From NCBI GenBank assembly GCA_003164135.1, contig PLSD01000047.1:1-64000 (forward strand): a DNA stretch of 64,000 nucleotides, written 5' to 3'. The position numbers were made by a program, and so were the translations under genes. Each line of letters starts with the position of its first letter. The stretch's first letter is position 1. Positions 45,339 through 55,299 of the stretch are shown here, one piece after another. The notes beneath the pieces were generated by a model. The model saw nothing but the letters and a program-made list of their open reading frames with translations, searched no databases and was not told the DNA's origin. The stretch comes from Acetobacteraceae bacterium (GTDB lineage: Bacteria; Pseudomonadota; Alphaproteobacteria; Acetobacterales; Acetobacteraceae).

Positions 45339-47063
45339 TTAGCCGGAGAAATACCAGTTGGAGAGCAAGACGACTGCCATGCCGCCGGCCAGGGTGAGAT
45401 ACGGCAATATACCTGCGCGCTTGGTGGAAACATCGCCAGAACCACCAACATGGAGATCTTCCAGCATGTTATCGGGGAACTTGCCACCATCCTGAATGAA
45501 ATGGCGGAAGCAGAACACTGGAATAATTAGAGACGCAAAAATCAAACCAGCCCAAAGTGCGTCGGGATTCCAGGTTTTTGCGCCAGCACCCATGAAGACC
45601 GCGTTAACGAATGCAAAGATGCTGCCAAGAGCCAGCAACCAGGTCGGTGCGCGGTAGGGACGAGCCGTCTTTCCAGAATCCATCCGGTGAATCCAGCCGG
45701 AGTTTAGGTTCAGGAAGTTGAAGATAATATAGCCACAGTTAGAAACTGCGAGGATGAAGAAGAAGCTTGTCGCATCCGTCGAGGCGACCGCCAGAACGAG
45801 CAGGTTGGCGCAAAGATCTGTCCACATGGCCCGCGTCGGCGCACCGTGCGCATTTACGTGGGTCAGGTACTTAGGCAGCCAGCCGTCGACCGAGCCCTGA
45901 TACAGGGTGCGCGAAGAGCCCGCCATCGCCGTCATGATTGAGAGGATCAACGCAAGTATCATCAGCATCACCATGATGGAATGGACCAGCGCACCGCCAC
46001 CAACCATATCCGCCATCGCCGAAGCCACCCCAGTGCCGGCAGCAATCGAGGGGTCCATCATACCCGTTAGTCCAAGCGCACCTTGAAAGGTAAAGGGCAC
46101 AAGAATGAACAGCAGCAAGCAAAGCAGACCAGAATAGAATATTGCCTTGAACGTGTCTGTCCCAGGATTTTTGAATTCACTAGTATAGCAAACGGCCGTT
46201 TCAAAACCATAGGTAGACCAGGCGGCAATGAACATGGCGCCCAGCACCAGGGTCCAGCCGGAGAGATTCCACGACCCTAAACCAGGAGAACCAGCGCTTG
46301 CGAGGGGGGCCAGAGGCCAATAACTGGTGTTATAATGCACGGCGCCATTTAAAAGTGGAACCACGCCGACAATAAGCATCGGAATTATAACCAAAAGCCC
46401 AATGTATTTTTGCACATTGGCGGTGCCGAGAATGCCACGATGCTGAATCGCAAATGTAACCAGCATGATGATTGCGCCGATAAAGAATGTTGCATTTAAC
46501 GAGAACCCAACCGCCCCAAGCTTACCGCTAAACAATGTCCAGGTTTGCAGCATGGGTGTGAGCGCCGTTATAGCCGCGGCAACCTGGGCAGATTGGCCGC
46601 CAGCAATGCCTGCACCATGTTGGGCGATCCATTGCAGGACCACGGGCGAATTCGCGGACGGGATGGGAGCAAAGGCGTTCAGGATATATCCGGCCGCAAT
46701 GGTGCAGCCCAGCGAGAGTACAGGCGACCAGGCAAACCAATTGCACCAAACTGACAACGGCGCGATAAACTTGCTGTAACGGATCCAGGCAGCCGCGCCA
46801 TAGATGGAAGCGCCACCGGATTTATTTGGAAACAGGCCGGCGATCTCAGCGTAGGTAAAGGACTGGATGAACCCCATGAGCATGGAGGCCGTCCAGATTA
46901 AAAAGGCGAGATTTCCGACCATTCCGGAAATGCCACCAATTGAAAACAGCACCAATGCGGGGACGCCGCTTGCGACCCAGAACGCGCCCTTCCAATCGAT
47001 GGAGCGCCGTAAGGTGCCGGCCTCCCGGATGCCTACGCCGGTGTCTACCGTTATTTCGCTCAT
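45339..47063 (-). CDS. APC-superfamily permease, candidate amine/amino acid importer
   Basis: 574-aa transporter with about twelve to fourteen transmembrane segments. The N-terminal consensus GVPALVLFSIGGISGMVGN and PNKSGGASIYGAA, and the mid-helix WSTYGFETAVCYTSEFKNPG, are typical of amino acid/polyamine antiporter-type proteins. Location beside purU and the dmm operon suggests uptake of methylated amines or a related compound, which is an inference. The ATG at 47063 is preferred, with GGGGGTAG just upstream; a TTG at 47075 would start inside that site. Confidence 0.85.
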   Translation of the reverse strand: MSEITVDTGVGIREAGTLRRSIDWKGAFWVASGVPALVLFSIGGISGMVGNLAFLIWTASMLMGFIQSFTYAEIAGLFPNKSGGASIYGAAAWIRYSKFIAPLSVWCNWFAWSPVLSLGCTIAAGYILNAFAPIPSANSPVVLQWIAQHGAGIAGGQSAQVAAAITALTPMLQTWTLFSGKLGAVGFSLNATFFIGAIIMLVTFAIQHRGILGTANVQKYIGLLVIIPMLIVGVVPLLNGAVHYNTSYWPLAPLASAGSPGLGSWNLSGWTLVLGAMFIAAWSTYGFETAVCYTSEFKNPGTDTFKAIFYSGLLCLLLFILVPFTFQGALGLTGMMDPSIAAGTGVASAMADMVGGGALVHSIMVMLMILALILSIMTAMAGSSRTLYQGSVDGWLPKYLTHVNAHGAPTRAMWTDLCANLLVLAVASTDATSFFFILAVSNCGYIIFNFLNLNSGWIHRMDSGKTARPYRAPTWLLALGSIFAFVNAVFMGAGAKTWNPDALWAGLIFASLIIPVFCFRHFIQDGGKFPDNMLEDLHVGGSGDVSTKRAGILPYLTLAGGMAVVLLSNWYFSG

Positions 47064-47497
47064 CACTACCCCCAAAAGCTCTTAAAATTTGGTACGCGGC
47101 TTTGAACGCGCCTTCCGGCCTCGACAAACACCCTTGGTCCGGGATGCAAACGCTATGCCAACAGATTTTTAATGAAAAAGTTAGGTTTTGTGCCGATTTG
47201 ATAGGCGAGATAATTCTTAATGGTTAAAAAAGATGCTTCATATGAAGGTATTTTGCGCTTTGATGCTAATGTGTGATGACGGTCGGGCAAGGATACCTGA
47301 CCAAAGTTTTGCGGTTAGTATTTTTCTGGAGCGTTGGATGACCAAGAACGCTGGAAGCGTGGCCCGCCATTGGCGCTGAAGAAAAGGGGCTGACACATGT
47401 GAACTGGCCTGCATCAACACGACGCATTTGGTTAGATTCTGCGGGGCACTATACTTTAAAGTGACGCTGCCGGGAGAAGGTAAGTAATATTGTAGGG
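47064..47497. other. AT-rich intergenic stretch upstream of the permease
   Basis: 434 bp without a recognisable gene. It is AT-rich near 47160-47260 and probably includes the permease promoter. Short open stretches on both strands show no family resemblance. Confidence 0.4.
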
Positions 47498-47600
47498 TTA
47501 ATTCGGGCGGCGGCGCCCCTTTATCTTCAGCAGGCCGGTGTCTCGCGATGAATTGGCGGGAACGGTAACGCCAACGGAGCCGAGGATTTTAGCGCCGGCG
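47498..47600 (-). pseudogene. Possible serine acetyltransferase-like (hexapeptide) remnant
   Basis: The minus strand encodes GDVIGAGAKILGSVGVTVPA, similar to the left-handed helix repeats of CysE-type acetyltransferases. Only one to two repeats remain, and upstream codons in this frame do not continue the homology. Possibly chance, more likely a decayed end. Confidence 0.25.
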
Positions 47601-47926
47601 CCAATGACGTCACCCCTGCGTGCGTTCAGGTACCTTTCACCGGTGCGGCCGCCCGTGACTGAAGGCGTTGGCCAGGGCATCGGCCTGATCGACTGCAGCA
47701 AGTCCGCCCAGCTGGTCGTGCAGGAGTTACGGGAAGATTTTGCCGACGCCATCGAGCACATGATGGCCCTCGTTGAATATGTGGCGTTCTGTGATACCAG
47801 GTACGGAGGCGAGGTATATTCCACGTGCGAGGCTAAAAAAAATATCGAAAATTGAGGCTGCACTTATAAAAATGTAAGATTGTTCTTAACCAGAGTATAT
47901 TGCAGCCACAGCGAGGAGGCCAGATT
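47601..47926. other. Non-coding or decayed stretch before the SnoaL-like gene
   Basis: 326 bp with open frames on both strands but no recognisable protein. The last 60 bp turn AT-rich and then give a strong ribosome site (GAGGAGG) for the next gene. Confidence 0.4.
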
Positions 47927-48709
47927 GTGAGCCGTGAAAACGAAGAACTGATAACACGCTATTACAAGCATCTCTATTCGCCTAATTACCAAGTGGCGAT
48001 GTCCACCTATCTTGCCGATGATTATATCGAGCATCAATATACCGCTGGGTTCTCCAAGGCAGGCTTGACGGATTATATTCGCGGCCGGCTTGAACAAAAT
48101 CCATTGCACAAGATCGTGATTCACAAAATGCTCCGTGACGCGGATTACGTTTTTCTCCTGGTTGAAGAAAAACTGGAACATAATGTTGATGTCGCGCGCG
48201 CTGAGTTGTTTCGGATCGAGGGGGACAAGATTGCGGAACATTGGGGTTCGCATGTTATCGACGAAAAAAATCGCAAGAATCCAAACGGCACGTTCGATGG
48301 TCCGCAGCCCGACCGCAGTGTGGATTATGCGCGCAATAGCGTTGCCAGATTTGAAGCGCTTGATCTTAAGGGATTCGATGAACAGGAGATCGAAGGCTTC
48401 TACGAGAGCCGGACGCCTGACTATAAGCAGCACAGCCCGAAGGGGGCCGACGGTCTCGAGGGGTTGGTGGATATCCTGAAAAAGATGAAGGCGGCCGGCA
48501 TGAGAATGACCATGAAACCCAAGCGGGTATTGGTCGACGGAGATTTTATCATGTGCCACCGGCTTTATGATTCAAGCCCGCCGCATCCGCTGGTCAACAG
48601 AATCAACACGTTCGACCTGTTCAGGTTCAACAAGGACGGGAAGGCGGTTGAGCATTGGGACGTGATGGAGGATGTCCCTACCGAGGAAATGCTGGCTAAA
48701 ATATTTTAA
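47927..48709 (+). CDS. Tandem SnoaL/NTF2-like protein
   Basis: 260-aa cytosolic protein made of two NTF2-like (SnoaL polyketide-cyclase type) domains in tandem: about 1-130 (ITRYYKHLYSPNYQVAMSTYLADDYIEHQ) and about 130-260 (FYESRTPDYKQHSPKGADGLEGLVDILKKM), each with the usual cone-fold IEHQ/KQHSP and AEHWG/VEHWD patterns. Family members bind or isomerise small hydrophobic substrates; the role here is unknown. A GTG start at 47927 is chosen because GAGGAGG lies 7 bp before it; a TTG at 47900 precedes the site. Confidence 0.75.
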   Translation: MSRENEELITRYYKHLYSPNYQVAMSTYLADDYIEHQYTAGFSKAGLTDYIRGRLEQNPLHKIVIHKMLRDADYVFLLVEEKLEHNVDVARAELFRIEGDKIAEHWGSHVIDEKNRKNPNGTFDGPQPDRSVDYARNSVARFEALDLKGFDEQEIEGFYESRTPDYKQHSPKGADGLEGLVDILKKMKAAGMRMTMKPKRVLVDGDFIMCHRLYDSSPPHPLVNRINTFDLFRFNKDGKAVEHWDVMEDVPTEEMLAKIF

Positions 48710-48974
48710 CACCTTGGGCGCTTCCCGCCGCCCAGGTTCCGTTGACGAAGCCTCGGCTAAGGTGCTTGGTACGGTGGCCTGGCACCCGGCAAAGCAGCCT
48801 TTGCGGGCGGTAAATGCTTGGGTACGGGATGTTTTAAAGGAGATGAACTCGCATAAAGGGTACCGGCGGTGTTAATCGCTCTACTCGATCATCATCTTGA
48901 ATAAAATCAATTTCCTTAATGCTGCGAAGCTCGCTAGAAGGGCTTCCGTTAACGCCAATTTCCAGGAGCAAAAC
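48710..48974. promoter_or_regulatory. Upstream region of ahpC
   Basis: 265 bp without a complete gene. The part nearest ahpC is AT-rich (48885-48960) and holds a CAGGAG ribosome site 8 bp before the ATG. An OxyR-bound promoter would be expected here since oxyR lies downstream, but I cannot match the ATAG-type spacing convincingly. A GC-rich hairpin near 48712-48736 follows the previous gene. Confidence 0.45.
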
Positions 48975-49538
48975 ATGTCACTGATTAATACTGCCGTTAA
49001 ACCTTTCGCGGCCCAGGCTTTCAAGAGCGGCGCGTTCGTCCCCGTGACGGACGCCGATCTCAAGGGCAAGTGGTCCGTGGTGTTCTTCTACCCGGCCGAC
49101 TTCACCTTCGTCTGCCCGACCGAGCTGGAAGACCTCGCGAACAACTACGCCGAGTTCAAGAAGCTGGGCGTTGAGATCTACTCGGTTTCCACCGATACGC
49201 ATTTCGCGCACAAGGCTTGGCACGACACCTCCGAAGCCGTGAAAAAGATCGACTACTTCATGGTTGGCGACCCGACCCATGCGATCTGCCGCAATTTCGA
49301 AGTGCTGATCGAGGGCGTGGGCCTGGCCGATCGCGGCACCTTCGTGGTTGACCCGAACGGCGTGATCCAGATCGTCGAAGTGAATGCCGGTGGCATTGGC
49401 CGTGACGCCAGCGAACTGCTGCGCAAGGTGAAGGCCGCGCAGTATGTTGCCTCGCACCCCGGTGAAGTCTGCCCGGCGCATTGGCATGAAGGCGATAAGA
49501 CCCTCTCACCGTCGCTCGACCTGGTCGGCAAGATCTAA
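48975..49538 (+). CDS. ahpC: Alkyl hydroperoxide reductase subunit C (peroxiredoxin)
   Basis: 187-aa typical 2-Cys peroxiredoxin. The peroxidatic Cys lies in [12 protein letters not shown] and the resolving Cys in [11 protein letters not shown]. It reduces hydrogen peroxide and organic peroxides, and is recycled by AhpF encoded next. The ATG at 48975 ([11 protein letters not shown]) with CAGGAG upstream is the conserved start; an upstream in-frame ATG adds a non-homologous leader. Confidence 0.97.
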   Translation: MSLINTAVKPFAAQAFKSGAFVPVTDADLKGKWSVVFFYPADFTFVCPTELEDLANNYAEFKKLGVEIYSVSTDTHFAHKAWHDTSEAVKKIDYFMVGDPTHAICRNFEVLIEGVGLADRGTFVVDPNGVIQIVEVNAGGIGRDASELLRKVKAAQYVASHPGEVCPAHWHEGDKTLSPSLDLVGKI

Positions 49539-49550
49539 GCATTGACGAAA

Positions 49551-49579
49551 TCTCCACCGCCGTTGCGCGGCGGTGGAGA
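49551..49579 (+). terminator. Hairpin between ahpC and ahpF
   Basis: A 12-bp perfect stem TCTCCACCGCCG / CGGCGGTGGAGA with a 5-nt loop, followed by CATTTTAC. It can act as a partial terminator so that ahpC is made in excess over ahpF, a common pattern for this pair. Confidence 0.75.
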
Positions 49580-49672
49580 CATTTTACAAGCCTAAAATAA
49601 CGAGCCTCCCCCACCCCGCCAGATACGCTGGCCCCGCGGGTAGAGGCACAGATTTCCCATTGGAGCGGTTTT

Positions 49673-51238
49673 ATGTTGGACAACAGCCTTAAGGGCCAGT
49701 TGAAGGCCTATCTCGAACGCGTCACCCTGCCGATTGAGCTGGTGGCGACGCTTGATGACACGCCGAAATCCCAGGAGCTGCTTGGTCTGCTGCAGGATAT
49801 CGTCGCGCAAACGGACAAGATCACCCTGAAGCTCGACGGGCATGACGCGCGCGTCCCCTCGTTCGCGATCAGCCGCATCGGCACCAATGTGAGCGTGCGC
49901 TTTGCCGGGCTGCCGATGGGGCATGAATTCACCTCGCTGGTGCTGGCTTTGCTGCAGGTCGGCGGGCATCCACCAAAGGTCTCGCCCGAGGTGATGGAAC
50001 AGATCAAGGCGCTGCCCGGTGACTATCATTTCGAGACGTATTTCTCGCAATCCTGCCAGCTCTGCCCGGATGTGGTGCAGGCGCTGAACCTGCTGAGCGT
50101 GATCAACCCGCGCGTCACCCATGTGGCGATCGACGGCGCGTTGTTCCAGGCCGAGGTGGAGGCGCGCAAGGTGATGGCGGTGCCGACGGTACTGCTGAAC
50201 GGCGCGGAATTCAGCCAGGGGCGCGTGAGCCTGGAGGAAATTCTTGCCAAGCTGGACAGCGGCGCGGCCGAGCGGGAAACCGCGGCGATTGCGGCGAAGG
50301 AAGCCTTTGACGTGCTGATCGTCGGCGGCGGGCCGGCTGGCGCTGCGGCGGCGGTTTACGCCGCGCGTAAGGGCATCCGCACCGGCGTGCTGGCCGAGCG
50401 GTTCGGCGGCCAGGTGCTCGACACCATGGCGATCGAGAATTTCATCTCCGTGCAACATACCGAAGGTCCAAAATTCGCGGCGGCGTTGGAACAGCATGTG
50501 CGCGGCTACGGCGTGGACATCATCAACCTGCAGCGCGCCACGGGCATCGTGCCGGCCAGCGAGCCGGGCGGGTTGATCGAGGTGCAACTGGCCAGTGGTG
50601 CTGCGCTGAAGACGCGGGCGCTGGTCCTTTCGCCGGGCGCGCGCTGGCGGCAGATGAACGTGCCGGGCGAGGATGAGTACCGCAACAAGGGCGTTGCCTA
50701 TTGCCCGCATTGCGATGGCCCGTTGTTCAAAGGCAAGCGCGTCGCGGTGATCGGCGGCGGCAATTCCGGCGTGGAGGCGGCGATCGACCTCGCGGGGATT
50801 GTGGCGCACGTCACCTTGATCGAGTTCGACCCCCAGTTGCGCGCCGATGCGGTGTTGCAGCGCAAGCTGGCGAGCCTGCACAATGCCACGGTTATCACCT
50901 CCGCGCTGAGCACCGAGGTGCATGGCGACGGCAGCAAGGTGATTGGCCTGAGCTACAAGGACCGCGTGAGTGAGGCGATGCACCGGCTCGATCTGGATGG
51001 CATTTTCGTGCAGATCGGCCTGGTGCCCAACACCGAATGGCTGAAGGGGAGTGTGAAACTTTCGCCGCGCGGGGAAATCGAGCTCGATACCCGTGGCGAG
51101 ACCTCTGTGCCGGGCGTGTTCGCCGCCGGGGATGCCACCACGGTGCCGTACAAGCAGATCATCATCGCGGCGGGCGAGGGGGCGAAGGCGGCGTTGTCGG
51201 CGTTCGATTACCTGATCCGCCTGGCGCCGGTGGCCTGA
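49673..51238 (+). CDS. ahpF: Alkyl hydroperoxide reductase subunit F
   Basis: 521-aa flavoprotein disulfide reductase that recycles AhpC. An N-terminal double thioredoxin-like domain carries the redox pair SCQLCPDV; the C-terminal thioredoxin-reductase part has [17 protein letters not shown], the active CPHCDGP pair, [13 protein letters not shown] for NADH and the late [17 protein letters not shown] motif. Length and order are normal. It lies 134 bp after ahpC, across the hairpin. Confidence 0.97.
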   Translation: MLDNSLKGQLKAYLERVTLPIELVATLDDTPKSQELLGLLQDIVAQTDKITLKLDGHDARVPSFAISRIGTNVSVRFAGLPMGHEFTSLVLALLQVGGHPPKVSPEVMEQIKALPGDYHFETYFSQSCQLCPDVVQALNLLSVINPRVTHVAIDGALFQAEVEARKVMAVPTVLLNGAEFSQGRVSLEEILAKLDSGAAERETAAIAAKEAFDVLIVGGGPAGAAAAVYAARKGIRTGVLAERFGGQVLDTMAIENFISVQHTEGPKFAAALEQHVRGYGVDIINLQRATGIVPASEPGGLIEVQLASGAALKTRALVLSPGARWRQMNVPGEDEYRNKGVAYCPHCDGPLFKGKRVAVIGGGNSGVEAAIDLAGIVAHVTLIEFDPQLRADAVLQRKLASLHNATVITSALSTEVHGDGSKVIGLSYKDRVSEAMHRLDLDGIFVQIGLVPNTEWLKGSVKLSPRGEIELDTRGETSVPGVFAAGDATTVPYKQIIIAAGEGAKAALSAFDYLIRLAPVA

Positions 51239-51312
51239 AAGGTGAGCCGTCTGGGTTGTAGCCTGTGGGCGGCAACCCAGATGGTGAAGCCGCAATGTGA
51301 TCGAGAAAACCG

Positions 51313-52236
51313 ATGGTTTACCTGCCCACGCCGCAACAGCTGCGCTACCTCGTGACTTTGGCCGAAACCGGGCATTTCAGCCGCGCGGCGGCGTCCTGCG
51401 CGGTGTCGCAATCCACGCTCTCGGCGGGAATTCTGGCGCTGGAGCGCCAGTTGGATGCGGCGATCCTCGACCGCAGCGCCGCTAAACATGCGGTATTCAC
51501 GCCGCTGGGGCTGGAACTGGTGGCCAAGGCCCGGACGGCGCTGAACGCACTGGCGACCCTGGCCGAAGCAGCGGATGCCGCGCGCGCGCCGATGACCGGG
51601 CCGCTCCGCTTGGGGATCATCCCCACCATTGGCCCGTTTCTGCTTCCCCGCCTGATGCCGGCGCTGCGCGAGGCTTACCCGGCGCTCAAATTATTTTTGC
51701 GTGAGGACCAGACCGAGCGGCTGCTGGACCAATTGGAGGCAGGGCACCTCGACGCGCTCATTCTGGCCGAGCCTTGTGCCTGCGGCGGTGCCGAGACCCT
51801 GGCGGTGCTGCGCGATGAGTTTCTCGTTGCCCTGCCGAAGGGACATCCGCTTGCCGCGCGTGAAAGCGTGGCCATAGCAGCCTTGGCCGCCGAGCCGTTT
51901 TTGCTGTTGGAGGAAGGGCATTGCCTGCGCGACCAGGTGTTGAGCACTTGCGGTTCGGGCGTGGGCCGGACCTCGGAATTTGCCGCGACCTCGCTGCATA
52001 CGCTCATTCAAATGGTCGCTGGCGGCCTGGGTTTAACGCTGGTGCCGCGCCTCGCGGTGCTGGCCGGCATTACCCAAGGCGCGGACGTAGACCTGCGCCG
52101 GTTGGAAGGTGCGGGCGGCTGGCGCAGCATCGCGCTGGCCTGGCGCCCGAACAGCCCGCATGCGGCGGAGTACCGCGCGCTGGCACCGTTAATTGTCTCC
52201 GCCGGTAGTGGAGCGATTTCAAACTTGATGTTGTAG
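51313..52236 (+). CDS. oxyR: Peroxide-sensing LysR regulator OxyR
   Basis: 307-aa LysR regulator. The N-terminal helix-turn-helix is LRYLVTLAETGHFSRAAASC with SQSTLSAGI. In the effector domain Cys204 and Cys213 (GHCLRDQVLSTCG) have the same 9-residue spacing as Cys199/Cys208 of E. coli OxyR, so the thiol-disulfide switch is kept. Position 74 bp after ahpF, same strand, supports control of ahpCF by peroxide. The C-terminal IALAWRPNSPHAAEYRAL is typical. Confidence 0.95.
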   Translation: MVYLPTPQQLRYLVTLAETGHFSRAAASCAVSQSTLSAGILALERQLDAAILDRSAAKHAVFTPLGLELVAKARTALNALATLAEAADAARAPMTGPLRLGIIPTIGPFLLPRLMPALREAYPALKLFLREDQTERLLDQLEAGHLDALILAEPCACGGAETLAVLRDEFLVALPKGHPLAARESVAIAALAAEPFLLLEEGHCLRDQVLSTCGSGVGRTSEFAATSLHTLIQMVAGGLGLTLVPRLAVLAGITQGADVDLRRLEGAGGWRSIALAWRPNSPHAAEYRALAPLIVSAGSGAISNLML

Positions 52237-52319
52237 AGGCCGCCGAACGCAGGGCGGATACGCGGCACATCAGGCCGCCGCCCCTTGAGTTGCCGGGCAT
52301 CTACGGCCACAAGCCCTGC

Positions 52320-54116
52320 ATGGCTCCTCCTCTGCTGCTGCTCACCGACATCCGTGTCTCCCTTGGTTCCGTGCCCCTGCTGGATGGCGCGGGGATTGGC
52401 GTGGGGGCTGGCGAGCGTATCTGCCTGGTCGGGCGCAATGGCTCGGGCAAGTCGACGCTGCTCAAAATCGCCTCGGGTGAAATCCAGTTCGATGGCGGCA
52501 CCCGCTTCCTGCAACCCGGCACCACCATGCGCTATCTGCCGCAGGAGCCCGACCTCTCCCACTTTGCCAACACCATGGAATACGTGGAAGACGGCCTCGG
52601 CCCCAACGACGACCATTACCGCGCCCGCTACCTGCTGGAGCAGCTTGGCCTCACCGGCCTGGAAAAACCAAAAAACCTCTCCGGTGGCGAGGCCCGCCGC
52701 GCCGCGCTGGCCCGCACCCTGGCCCCCAACCCGGACCTGCTTCTGCTGGACGAGCCGACCAACCATCTCGACCTCCCGGCCATCGAATGGCTGGAATCCG
52801 AGCTGAAAAGCCTCTCCGCCGGCATTGTGCTGATCAGCCATGACCGCCGCCTGCTGGAAAAACTCTCGCGCAGCATCGTCTGGCTGGACCGTGGCCAGAC
52901 CCGCCGCCTGGACCGTAGCTTCGCGCATTTCGAGGCCTGGCGTGACGAAGTGCTGGAGCAGGAAGAACGCGATTTCCACAAACTCGGCCGCCAGATTGCG
53001 CGCGAGGAAGATTGGCTGCGTTACGGTGTCACCGCGCGGCGCAAACGCAACGTCAAGCGCGTGGCCGGGCTGGCAGCGCTGCGCCAGGCCAAGCGCGAAC
53101 ACAACAAACAGGGCGAAGCCGTCAAAATGGGCGCCGCCGATGCCGCGACCTCCGGCAAGCTGGTGGTGGTGACCGACAAAATCAACAAATCCTATGACGG
53201 CCGGCCGATTGTCAAAGACCTCACCCTGCGCGTGCTGCGCGGCGACCGGCTGGGCATCGTCGGCCCCAATGGTGCTGGAAAATCCACGCTGCTGAAGCTG
53301 TTTCTCGGGCAGGAACAGCCGGATTCGGGTGAAATTAAACTAGGCACTAACCTCAACGTCATCACCCTGGACCAGCAGCGCGCCGCGCTCGACCCGGCGG
53401 TGACACTCGCCAGCACGCTCACCGGCGGCAAAACGGATATGGTGCAGGTCGGCGACCAGAGCCGCCACGTGATCGGCTACATGAAGGACTTCCTCTTCAA
53501 GCCCGAGCAGGCGCGCACTCCCGTCGGCACACTCTCAGGCGGCGAGCGCGGCCGGCTGCTGCTGGCCGCGGCACTTGCCAAGCCCTCCAACCTGCTCATC
53601 CTCGACGAACCCACCAACGACCTCGACCTCGAAACATTGGATTTGTTGCAGGAAATGCTTGGCGAATATCCCGGCACCATCCTGCTCGTCAGCCATGACC
53701 GTGACTTTTTGGACCGTGTCGCCACCTCCACGCTGGTGGCCGAAGGCGACGGCAAATGGGTGGAATATGCCGGCGGCTACTCCGACATGCTGCTCCAGCG
53801 CGGCGAGGCGCTTGCGGTTGAGCCGGTGAAACAGAAAACCACCGCACGCACGGCGGCGCTGGCGCCAACAGCGGCACTGGTGGCAGGCAAACTGACCTTC
53901 AAGCTGCAACATGAATTAAAAACACTGACGGCGGAGATCGAAAAACTCCACGCCGCCGTGAAGAAGAACGAAGCAACCCTCGCCGAACCGGGGCTGTACA
54001 ACAAGGACATAAAGAAATTCAAAGCCGCCTCCAACGCCCTCACCGAGGCGCAGGAGCGCCTAGCGGTCGCGGAAGAGCGCTGGCTGGAACTGGAAGTTTT
54101 ACGCGAGGCTTCGTGA
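52320..54116 (+). CDS. ABC-F family ATPase (Uup/EttA-like)
   Basis: 598-aa soluble protein with two ABC cassettes and no membrane segments. Cassette 1 has GRNGSGKST and LSGGEARR, cassette 2 GPNGAGKST and LSGGERGR, with Walker B LLLDEPTNHLDLP and LILDEPTNDLDLE. A linker and a C-terminal coiled coil (about 530-598, Lys/Glu-rich) resemble Uup, which acts on ribosomes. ATG 52320 (MAPPLLLLTDI) is used; 30 bp upstream is a less likely TTG. It converges on the next gene with a 4-bp gap. Confidence 0.92.
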   Translation: MAPPLLLLTDIRVSLGSVPLLDGAGIGVGAGERICLVGRNGSGKSTLLKIASGEIQFDGGTRFLQPGTTMRYLPQEPDLSHFANTMEYVEDGLGPNDDHYRARYLLEQLGLTGLEKPKNLSGGEARRAALARTLAPNPDLLLLDEPTNHLDLPAIEWLESELKSLSAGIVLISHDRRLLEKLSRSIVWLDRGQTRRLDRSFAHFEAWRDEVLEQEERDFHKLGRQIAREEDWLRYGVTARRKRNVKRVAGLAALRQAKREHNKQGEAVKMGAADAATSGKLVVVTDKINKSYDGRPIVKDLTLRVLRGDRLGIVGPNGAGKSTLLKLFLGQEQPDSGEIKLGTNLNVITLDQQRAALDPAVTLASTLTGGKTDMVQVGDQSRHVIGYMKDFLFKPEQARTPVGTLSGGERGRLLLAAALAKPSNLLILDEPTNDLDLETLDLLQEMLGEYPGTILLVSHDRDFLDRVATSTLVAEGDGKWVEYAGGYSDMLLQRGEALAVEPVKQKTTARTAALAPTAALVAGKLTFKLQHELKTLTAEIEKLHAAVKKNEATLAEPGLYNKDIKKFKAASNALTEAQERLAVAEERWLELEVLREAS

Positions 54117-54120
54117 CGGC

Positions 54121-55293
54121 TTAAGGCGCCACCGTGCCGCCGCAAGCCAGCGTCCGCGCCGCCGCAGCGGGGGAAGGGTATTTCCGTAAATACTCTTGGT
54201 GAATCCGCTGCAATTCGGGGTCGTTGCGCACGCGGGCGGCGTATTCGGCGTACCGCGACTCAAGCCGCGCGCGTAATTCCCGGTAGCCGGGCTTCGCTTC
54301 CAAACGTGCCAGTTCACGCTTCATGCTGGCCAGCACGGGTTCTGGCTCAAGCGATAAATTCCCGGTCATGGGCTGCCCCGTCCACCCGAAAAACTGATCG
54401 TAGTTGCGGATTCCGTCGGGGCCGAGGTGGTCGCCGCGCCGCATCTTCACCAAGAACTCCTCGAAAGATTTTCCCCAATAATGGTCGATCCAGCCACCGG
54501 CATCGGTTTTGTGCGCCTTGCCCCATATCGCCGCCAGATCAACCGGCGCGAAAGCGGTGTCGCGAATGGTGCAGCCCGGCTCAAGATGTGGAAAATGCAC
54601 ATCCTGCAATGAGATAATATGGCGCAGGCGCGTCACCGTCTTGAACAGACAATGCGGCGTGGCATGCGGATAATTTTCCGCCAGCAGGCCCGGCTTGCGC
54701 TCAAAGCCGCGATCATAGAGCCGCCACCGCCAGGGGAATAATATGGCATGCGTCTCCGCCGGGGCGGCGGCCAGCATGGTGGGCAGGCGATAGTCAAACT
54801 GCGCGCCGGGGATGAGAAATTCATCCGCGTCCACCACCAACACCCATTCATACAGCCGCAGTTCCGGCAGCAACAGCAAAGCATGCGCGTAATTGCGGTG
54901 CTGAATGTTCACGCCCGGCGCGGCGGATGAAAATATCGGCACCACCGGCGTGCAGGTCGCGGCCCAGCGTAGCAGTTCGTCCGTGCCGTCGGTATTGTCG
55001 TTGGTATACACAAAGATTTTCTCGGCGCCGATGGCCAGGTAATGCGCAATCCATTCGGCCAGATGCGGCGCCTCGTTACGCGCCACGCATAGTACCGCCA
55101 GTTTGTGGCGCGGCTTTATCGCGCGCAGTGCCGCCATCGTGTCGCGCCGCGCCTGGCTCCATTCCGCAACCGGGGTATCAACGGCTAGTTCATCGAACTC
55201 CGGCCCCACGGGCGCCGGCAGGCGGAATATGTCATCGGCCCAGTCAGGCGAGGCAATACGGCGCCTCGTTGCGTTCAGGGGCGCCTCGATCAT
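54121..55293 (-). CDS. Family 2-like glycosyltransferase
   Basis: 390-aa predicted glycosyltransferase of the 'Glyco_tranf_2_4' (DUF23-like) type. Recognisable segments are KLAVLCVARNEAPHLAEWIAHYL, IFVYTNDNTDGTDELL and the metal-binding VLVVDADEFLIP; HYWGKSFEEFLVKMRRGD lies in the acceptor half. The acceptor is unknown, possibly a surface polysaccharide. It starts 6 bp after the der stop on the same strand, but function links are not evident. Confidence 0.82.
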   Translation of the reverse strand: MIEAPLNATRRRIASPDWADDIFRLPAPVGPEFDELAVDTPVAEWSQARRDTMAALRAIKPRHKLAVLCVARNEAPHLAEWIAHYLAIGAEKIFVYTNDNTDGTDELLRWAATCTPVVPIFSSAAPGVNIQHRNYAHALLLLPELRLYEWVLVVDADEFLIPGAQFDYRLPTMLAAAPAETHAILFPWRWRLYDRGFERKPGLLAENYPHATPHCLFKTVTRLRHIISLQDVHFPHLEPGCTIRDTAFAPVDLAAIWGKAHKTDAGGWIDHYWGKSFEEFLVKMRRGDHLGPDGIRNYDQFFGWTGQPMTGNLSLEPEPVLASMKRELARLEAKPGYRELRARLESRYAEYAARVRNDPELQRIHQEYLRKYPSPAAAARTLACGGTVAP

Positions 55294-55299
55294 GCCGGG

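Noticed and set aside
47864-48559. Leftward open frame opposite the SnoaL-like gene
   Set aside because: The plus-strand frame has a strong ribosome site and NTF2-like motifs; the minus frame has none.
48710-48875. Short rightward frame ending HPAKQPLRAVNAW and onward
   Set aside because: It faintly recalls the end of a LysR protein, but it is too short and lacks other domains.
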